18,952 nucleotides of DNA from JBJKSO01 sp046703825. Its GTDB lineage: Bacteria; Chloroflexota; Dormibacteria; Aeolococcales; Bog-877. The translations under genes and the position numbers were made by a program. Below, in pieces: positions 14,217 through 18,952 of this stretch (positions are counted from its first letter, which is position 1; each line of letters begins with the position of its first letter). The stretch covers positions 1 to 18,952 of the forward strand of contig JBJKSO010000037.1 of NCBI GenBank assembly GCA_046703825.1, written 5' to 3'. The notes below the pieces were generated by a model. That model saw nothing but the letters and a program-made list of their open reading frames with translations. It did not search any database and was not told where the DNA came from.

Positions 14217-15266
14217 TTGATCACCGACACCGGCACTGGGGTGAGGGGCTTGCGGATCGGCCAGGTCGAGCTGGACAGTCCGGTCTTCATCGCGCCCATG
14301 GCCGGAATCACCGACCGCCCCTTCCGCGATCTGGCCCGTGAGCTTGGAGCCGGGTTGACCTGCACCGAGATGACCGCCGCGGCGGCTTTGGTGCGGGCGC
14401 CCGCCGAGGTGGCGGCAAGGCTGCTCGACCTGGGCGCGCACGAGCGCCCGGTGGCGGCGCAGCTGGTCGGCTGCGACGCCGCCCAGATGGCCGACGCCGC
14501 CCAGATCTGCGTGGCGCTGGGCGCGGACCTGGTCGATGTCAATCTGGGATGCCCGGTGCCCAAGGTGGTCCGGCTGGGCTCGGGGGCGGCGCTGGCCCGC
14601 GATCTCGAGGCGACCGTCTCGGTGCTGGAGGCGATGGTGCGGGCGGTGGCGGTGCCGGTCACGGCCAAGATGCGCCTGGGCTGGGACCACTCCACCATCA
14701 ACGCTCCCCAGCTCGCCCGCCGTCTGGAGGCGGTGGGAGTGGCGGCGGTCACGGTCCACGGGCGCACCCGCTGCCAGCGCTACACCGGCATGGCGGATTG
14801 GACCGAGATCGGCCGGGTCAAGCAGGCGGTGCAGTCGATACCGGTGCTGGGGAGCGGAGACGTCCGCGATTCCTCCTTGCTGGAGGCGCGGATCCGCTCC
14901 GGGGTCGTGGACGGGGCGGTGATTGCGCGGGGGATGCTCGGCGACTGGAACTTCCTGGAGCAGGCGGTTGCCCAGCTCAGGACGGGCCAGACTGGCCCCG
15001 ACCCCACCTTCTCCGAGCGCCTGCTTTTGGCCAGGCGCCACTGGGACGCGCTGGTGGACCACCACGGCGAGCAGCGCGGCGTGCGCCTGGCGCGCAAGTT
15101 CGTGGTCTGGGCGATCAAGGGCTGCGCCGGCGCGGCCCGGCTGCGCGGCCGGGTGGCCGACCTGTTCACCCGGGCCGATCTGGATGAGCTGTTCGAGGAA
15201 GTGCTAGCGGCGGGCGAGGGCCCCCAGGGGTGGCAGCGCCCGGTCTTCAGCTCCGGCGAGGGATGA
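14217..15266 (+). CDS. dus: tRNA-dihydrouridine synthase, DusB-like
   Basis: An FMN enzyme that reduces specific uridines of tRNA to dihydrouridine. It has 349 residues with the full TIM-barrel domain: FIAPMAGITDRPFRDLARE (24-42), TEMTAAAAL, the active-site signature DVNLGCPVPKV with Cys112, VTAKMRLGWD, VHGRTRCQRYTG, VLGSGDV and ARGMLGDW, then the C-terminal helical tRNA-binding domain. Cys112 is the expected general acid. The start is probably the TTG at 14217: AGGAGG (14208-14213) precedes it, though the 3-base spacer is short. A GTG at 14241 is the alternative and lacks a ribosome-binding site. The gene overlaps the downstream zinc-ribbon gene (ATGA at 15263-15266). Confidence 0.93.
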   Translation: MITDTGTGVRGLRIGQVELDSPVFIAPMAGITDRPFRDLARELGAGLTCTEMTAAAALVRAPAEVAARLLDLGAHERPVAAQLVGCDAAQMADAAQICVALGADLVDVNLGCPVPKVVRLGSGAALARDLEATVSVLEAMVRAVAVPVTAKMRLGWDHSTINAPQLARRLEAVGVAAVTVHGRTRCQRYTGMADWTEIGRVKQAVQSIPVLGSGDVRDSSLLEARIRSGVVDGAVIARGMLGDWNFLEQAVAQLRTGQTGPDPTFSERLLLARRHWDALVDHHGEQRGVRLARKFVVWAIKGCAGAARLRGRVADLFTRADLDELFEEVLAAGEGPQGWQRPVFSSGEG

Positions 15267-15643
15267 TGCCCGCCTACACCCGGCGCCAGCTGGTGTGTCC
15301 CTCCCGATGCGCCCGCCAGGAGTTCGAGATGCTTGGTGGCCTAGTGAGAGTCGACCGCACCGGCGCCTGCCTGGGCCACTCCGAGGCACAGACGACCTTC
15401 CGCTGTCTCGAGTGCGGCGCGGTCGCGGTCGACCTGGTGGCGGCGGCCCAGGCGCGCCTGCGCGATCGGGGCCGCCCCTCCGCCCCCTGGATGGAGTGCC
15501 CCGCCTGCGGCGCGCGCCTGCTCGCCCCGGAACAGGAGGAGCTTGGGACCGAGCTCCTCTGCCCCGAATGTCAGGCGCAGTTCGCCTGGGACGAGGGAAT
15601 GCCCCACCTCCTCGGCCAGTCCAGCGACGACGAGGAGAGCTGA
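15263..15643 (+). CDS. Cysteine-rich zinc-ribbon protein of unknown function
   Basis: A 126-residue small protein without a recognised family. Nine cysteines are arranged as CPSRC (12, 16), C36, CLEC (48, 51), CPAC (79, 82) and CPEC (100, 103). The last two pairs form a clear zinc ribbon, and the earlier ones could form a second. A basic start (MMPAYTRRQL), a short Ala/Arg-rich linker (60-72) and an acidic tail (DDEES) complete it. No membrane segment is present. The ATG at 15263 overlaps the dus stop codon (ATGA), so the two proteins are made from one coupled message. A role in tRNA or RNA binding with Dus is a guess from context. Zinc binding is inferred from the CxxC pairs. Confidence 0.75.
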   Translation: MMPAYTRRQLVCPSRCARQEFEMLGGLVRVDRTGACLGHSEAQTTFRCLECGAVAVDLVAAAQARLRDRGRPSAPWMECPACGARLLAPEQEELGTELLCPECQAQFAWDEGMPHLLGQSSDDEES

Positions 15644-15652
15644 GCCGGCTTA

Positions 15653-15703
15653 GGCGCTGCTGCCGTCGAGGTAGTGTCGCATTACTTCGACAGCGGCAGC
15701 GCC
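15653..15703. terminator. Very long hairpin between convergent genes
   Basis: Arms 15653-15676 and 15680-15703 face each other over 24 positions: 23 pairs (three of them G-U) and one C-A mismatch, closing a 3-base TCG loop. It lies just downstream of the zinc-ribbon stop, opposite the end of the stress-protein gene. No T tract follows on either strand. A second perfect palindrome, GCCCGGATCCGGGC (15719-15732), adjoins it. A bidirectional terminator lacking a U tail is the simplest reading. Confidence 0.55.
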
Positions 15704-15743
15704 CGCAGCTGCGGCGCTGCCCGGATCCGGGCGCGCGCCGGGA

Positions 15744-17645
15744 CTAGCTTCGGAACGCCTCCTCGACCTGGTCTTGGAGCTCGGGATCGTCGTGGAACGG
15801 GCACTTGGGCGCGGACTCGCCGGCCTCGGCCGGCGGCTTCCAGCCCGGGGTGGTCCCCTCGTCGCGGGGTCGCAGCCGGGCCACCGTCGGTGAGGCCTCA
15901 CGGGGCACGTAGCGCCCGCCCGGCCCTCCGGCGGCGTAGGTCAGCAGGGCGCGGTCGACCTCAAGCTCGGGCAGTGGGTCGCCTTCGAACCCCGCCTCCG
16001 TCTCGTCGGAGACGGAGGTCTCCGTCTCAAGCGGCGTGCGGTGGGGCTGGGCGTGCGCTGAGCGGCCCATCTCCGGCTCGATCACCGGCGCCGCCACCTG
16101 CAGCGTGACCACCTGCAGCCGCCTGGTGCGGGCCACCTTCTCCACCTTGGCCTTGATTCGCCGACGCAGGTAGCCGGCCGGCATCTGGTGCAGCAGGCCC
16201 CGGGCCTCGCTGGACCAGCCGATCTTGTGGTTGTCGAAGGTGGTCTCCTCGGCGACGCCACCCTCCTCCGCCGCATCCCGGCTCAACTCCTCGTGGTCGA
16301 CTTTGGCGAAGCGCTCGGAGGCGGAGCCGCACACCGGGCACGCCACCGGGCGGACGCCGCGGGCGGTGTAGCCGCACTCCCGGCAGACGTGAACCTCGCC
16401 GGCGCTGGCCTCGGCAACCGCCTCGTCCACCTCGATCCCGATCGCCCGGGATGCCTCCCGCGGCAGGATGTCGCCGAGCGCCTGGCTGACCAGGTCCTGG
16501 GAGATGATCGAGTGTCCCCGCTCCATGGCCCAGCGCAGCACCGCGGTCCGGGCCAGCCCCTGGGCCGAGCACGGGATGCGGTCCACCACCTGATTGGCCT
16601 CCGGGGTCCAGACCACCGAGGCGGCCCCGCGCACATCAATGGGGGGCACGTAGGTCCGAGACGAGAGCAGCACGCTGCACGGGGCGAGCCGCAGCAGGTT
16701 CTCCGCGTTGCCGCCGATGTCCATGCCCTGATCCGAGTGGACGCCAATCCGCCCGCAGACCAGCAACGAGGCGTCCTTCTCGCGCACGTAGCGCAGCACC
16801 TGCTCGAAAGCCTTGCCGTCCAGGAGCGTGATCGGCAGCTCCACCCCCTCGGCGCGGGCCACCTCGCGCGCAACCTTGAGGTGGGACTGGTAGATCATGG
16901 CCAGGCCGGTGTCGATGATCTCCTCGTGCAGGGCCTCCTGCTCCTTGAAGCGGAAGACCTTGCTGGCCTTCTCGGACAGCACCCCGACGATGCCGTTGAA
17001 GAGCACGTAGTGCAGGTAGGGGTCGTAGACCGAGACCGCCTCCACCTCGAGGTCGAGCAGCCGCCCCAGCTCCAGCGCGGTGCGGAGCCCGGCGAACGAC
17101 TGGGGCGAACCGTCGATGGCCACCACGATCGGGCCCGACATCGGGTCCCGGCCCTCCTGATGGCGCACCACCATGGTGTCCCTATGGGCCCGCCGCACCA
17201 CCCGGTCGACACAGGTGCCGATCTGGGTCTCCTTGACCTGGCCCAGCCCGCAGGCCCCCATCAGGACCAGGTCGTAGTCCGATTCCTGGATGTCCCGCAC
17301 CAAGACCTCCCAGTTCTTGCCGTCGAAGGTCTTGGGCGTGAAGGGGATCGACTCCTCGAGGCACCGCCGCTGCGCCGCCTCCAGGTACGAGTCGGAGATC
17401 AACCCCAGGCCGGTGGTGATCAGGCTGTCGTGAATCTTGCGCTGGCGCTCCAGCTCCGCCTCGTCCTGGTACTCCTCGGGCAGCGTGTACTCCATCTGCT
17501 TGAAGCGGTAGTCGTGCAGGCGGGCAGCGTAGACGTGGCAGCCGACGATCTCGGCGCCGGAGGCCCGCGCCAAGCGGATCGCCACCTCCGCCGCGGCGTT
17601 GGCGTGGTCAGAGTTGTCTAGGGGCAGGTAAAGCTTGCGGTACAT
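15744..17645 (-). CDS. Tandem universal stress protein fused to PCP-reductase-like modules and a zinc ribbon
   Basis: A 633-residue cytoplasmic multidomain protein. Two universal stress protein domains come first: USP1 (about 1-163) with GACGLGQVKETQIGT at 130-144, and USP2 (about 171-330) with GRIGVHSDQGMDIGG from 298. Both fit the ATP-binding pattern G-x2-G-x9-G. Next is WTPEANQVVDRIP...RWAMERGHSIISQD (about 346-385), resembling the PCP_red domain of light-independent protochlorophyllide reductase (PF08369). Then a zinc ribbon with Cys421, 424, 436 and 439, and a second PCP_red-like segment, WSSEARGLLHQMP...KVEKVAR (about 477-506). The last ~110 residues look disordered and contain CPFHDDPEL. 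No chlorophyll genes are nearby, so a role in pigment synthesis is not implied. The ATG at 17645 fits the USP start; an upstream TTG at 17690 is open. Stress or nucleotide sensing is inferred. Confidence 0.85.
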   Translation of the reverse strand: MYRKLYLPLDNSDHANAAAEVAIRLARASGAEIVGCHVYAARLHDYRFKQMEYTLPEEYQDEAELERQRKIHDSLITTGLGLISDSYLEAAQRRCLEESIPFTPKTFDGKNWEVLVRDIQESDYDLVLMGACGLGQVKETQIGTCVDRVVRRAHRDTMVVRHQEGRDPMSGPIVVAIDGSPQSFAGLRTALELGRLLDLEVEAVSVYDPYLHYVLFNGIVGVLSEKASKVFRFKEQEALHEEIIDTGLAMIYQSHLKVAREVARAEGVELPITLLDGKAFEQVLRYVREKDASLLVCGRIGVHSDQGMDIGGNAENLLRLAPCSVLLSSRTYVPPIDVRGAASVVWTPEANQVVDRIPCSAQGLARTAVLRWAMERGHSIISQDLVSQALGDILPREASRAIGIEVDEAVAEASAGEVHVCRECGYTARGVRPVACPVCGSASERFAKVDHEELSRDAAEEGGVAEETTFDNHKIGWSSEARGLLHQMPAGYLRRRIKAKVEKVARTRRLQVVTLQVAAPVIEPEMGRSAHAQPHRTPLETETSVSDETEAGFEGDPLPELEVDRALLTYAAGGPGGRYVPREASPTVARLRPRDEGTTPGWKPPAEAGESAPKCPFHDDPELQDQVEEAFRS

Positions 17646-17729
17646 CTCCCGACCAGGCGCCGGCGGCCAACTGCAGAACGATGCTAGCAATCCCGGGATG
17701 CCGCCTGTCCGCAGGAGCGCAACGCTCGC

Positions 17730-18952
17730 CTAAAGCGAGGGCAGCCTCCGACGCTGACTGCCGACCCACTCCGCCTGCCGGCGGGACCTGGCGCCGGCCC
17801 GCCGCAGTGCGGCGGCGAGCTGTCTGGGTCCGGGCGCCCCCGGCTGCTCCCGCCGGCGCAGCGAATTTCGGGGATCGAGCGCCCGCCGGGCTTGGGCCTC
17901 GTCAGCGAAACCCAGCTCGCGCCACCGGCGCACGACCACGCGGTCCAGGGTCGTCCCCTCGGCCTCGGCTTGGCGGACTAGCCGGCCCACCGCCTGGTGC
18001 GCCTGCCGGAAGGGTTCGCCCTTGAGCACCAGGTGCTCGGCGATGTCGGTGGCCAGCAGCCGCGGGTCGGAAGCGGCGGCTTCCATGGCCGCCGCGTTGA
18101 AACGCAGCTCCGGCAGCAGCGAGCCGAGCAGCGTCAGGCACTGGAGCGTGGACCTCACCGCCGGAAGCAGGTGGGCCCGATCCTCCTGGAGGTCGCGGTT
18201 GTAGGTGAGGGGCAGGCCCTTCAGCACCACCAGCAGCCCGGCCAGTGCTCCCAGCGGCCGCCCGCTCCGCCCGCGCACCAGCTCCAGCACGTCCGGATTC
18301 TTCTTCTGCGGCATCAGGCTGGAGCCGGTGCTCCAGCCGTCAGGCAGCTCCAGGAACCCGAACTCGGTGGTGTTCCAGAGCACCAGCTCCTCGGCCAGCC
18401 GGGAGAGGTGGACGGCGATCAGGGCGCAGTCGAAGATGAGCTCGGCGACGAAGTCCCGATCTGAGACCGCGTCCAAACTGTTGGCCGTGAGCGCGGCAAA
18501 CCCGAGCTCTGCCGCTGAGCGCTGACGGTCCAGCTCCAGGGTGCTCCCCGCCAGTGCCGCCGAGCCCAGTGGCGAGCGGGCGGTGCGCCGGTCGCAGTCC
18601 CAGAGCCGCTCGACGTCCCGCACCAGCATCTCGTGGTAGGCGAGCAGGTGGTGGGCAAGCACCACCGGCTGGGCGCGCTGCAGGTGGGTGTACCCGGGGA
18701 GCAGGGTGCGGCGGTGCCGGCGCGCCTGCAGCAGCAGCCCCTCCTGGAGCCGGGTGGCGGCGTCGACCAGGTCCAGCACCCTGGCCCGGCACCACAGCCG
18801 CAGGTCGAGGGCGACTTGGTCGTTGCGACTGCGGCCGGTGTGTAGGCGCATCCCCGCTTCGCCCACCAGCTCGGTGAGGCGGCGTTCCACCGCCATGTGG
18901 ATGTCCTCGTCCTCAAGCTTGGGACGGAAGCGGCCGTCGGCGAGCTCCGCAG
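17730..18952 (-). CDS. argH: Argininosuccinate lyase (partial, 5' end outside window)
   Basis: Last step of arginine synthesis: splits argininosuccinate into arginine and fumarate. About 407 residues are visible of a normal ~460; the frame runs in phase to the window edge (LEDEDIHMAVERRLTEL), so the true start lies beyond 18952 and the ATG at 18896 is internal. Conserved blocks are HTGRSRNDQVALDLRLW, the TLLPGYTHLQRAQPV helix with the catalytic His, SPLGSAALAGSTLELDR, and the fumarase-superfamily signature GSSLMPQKKNPDVLELVRG carrying the catalytic Ser. TYNRDLQEDR follows. The C-terminal ~25 residues are unusually Arg-rich. The stress-protein gene follows on the same strand after 84 bp. Confidence 0.96.
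   Translation of the reverse strand, partial: AELADGRFRPKLEDEDIHMAVERRLTELVGEAGMRLHTGRSRNDQVALDLRLWCRARVLDLVDAATRLQEGLLLQARRHRRTLLPGYTHLQRAQPVVLAHHLLAYHEMLVRDVERLWDCDRRTARSPLGSAALAGSTLELDRQRSAAELGFAALTANSLDAVSDRDFVAELIFDCALIAVHLSRLAEELVLWNTTEFGFLELPDGWSTGSSLMPQKKNPDVLELVRGRSGRPLGALAGLLVVLKGLPLTYNRDLQEDRAHLLPAVRSTLQCLTLLGSLLPELRFNAAAMEAAASDPRLLATDIAEHLVLKGEPFRQAHQAVGRLVRQAEAEGTTLDRVVVRRWRELGFADEAQARRALDPRNSLRRREQPGAPGPRQLAAALRRAGARSRRQAEWVGSQRRRLPSL

Noticed and set aside
15670..15687. A dif/Xer-like recombination site in the hairpin core.
   Set aside because: The symmetry is that of a long hairpin with a 3-base loop, not two 11-bp arms around a 6-bp spacer, and it does not match known dif sequences.
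16188..17621. Plus-strand frame of 477 residues antisense to the stress protein gene.
   Set aside because: His/Leu/Gly-rich shadow frame; the opposite strand has clear USP motifs.
1..18952. CRISPR array, prophage or known defence system.
   Set aside because: No regularly spaced repeats and no nuclease, helicase, toxin or phage structural genes were seen; the only mobile element is the single IS.

Overview
This is a bacterial chromosome segment of high G+C content with densely packed genes. Frequent GTG and TTG starts, two apparently leaderless or near-leaderless regulator genes, and a tRNA without an encoded CCA suggest a high-GC terrabacterial lineage such as Actinomycetota, Chloroflexota or Candidatus Dormibacterota. 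No single marker fixes the phylum, so that placement is inference.

Left part (1-7633): small regulatory and metabolic genes. An ArsR-type repressor (+) faces a probable three-gene operon on the minus strand: DHA2-type drug efflux MFS transporter, MerR regulator, and proline iminopeptidase-like hydrolase. A 14-bp palindrome upstream of the transporter is a candidate MerR operator. A possible small minus-strand gene with a strong ribosome-binding site sits between this operon and a plus-strand cluster. That cluster holds a cysteine-rich COG2345/SufR-like regulator, a DUF488 (YeaO-like) protein and a MalY/PatB-type PLP C-S lyase. A YCII-domain protein (-) follows.

Middle (7683-9728): an apparently intact IS481-family insertion sequence with imperfect terminal inverted repeats and flanking CTAG. 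It is followed by about 900 bp of lower-GC DNA without a convincing gene, which ends at the 3' side of a tRNA gene. The whole interval looks like a small recombination or insertion hotspot.

Right part (9729-18952): housekeeping genes. On the minus strand greA, lysS, serS and tRNA-Ser(UGA) form a tight series: greA and lysS overlap by 4 bp, lysS and serS are 9 bp apart, and serS and the tRNA are only 3 bp apart. This links transcript cleavage, two aminoacyl-tRNA synthetases and a cognate serine tRNA. Upstream lie an orphan plus-strand intrinsic terminator that may end a small RNA, then coaX (type III pantothenate kinase, -). Divergent from coaX is a DusB-like tRNA-dihydrouridine synthase (+), coupled by an ATGA overlap to a cysteine-rich zinc-ribbon protein of unknown role. 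A very long hairpin separates that gene from a convergent 633-residue protein that joins two universal stress protein domains, two PCP-reductase-like helical modules and a zinc ribbon. The window ends inside argH (argininosuccinate lyase, -), whose 5' end is cut off by the window edge.

The most unusual items are the multidomain stress protein, the serS-tRNA-Ser gene pair, the orphan terminator, the 24-position hairpin, and the IS/low-GC/tRNA interval.
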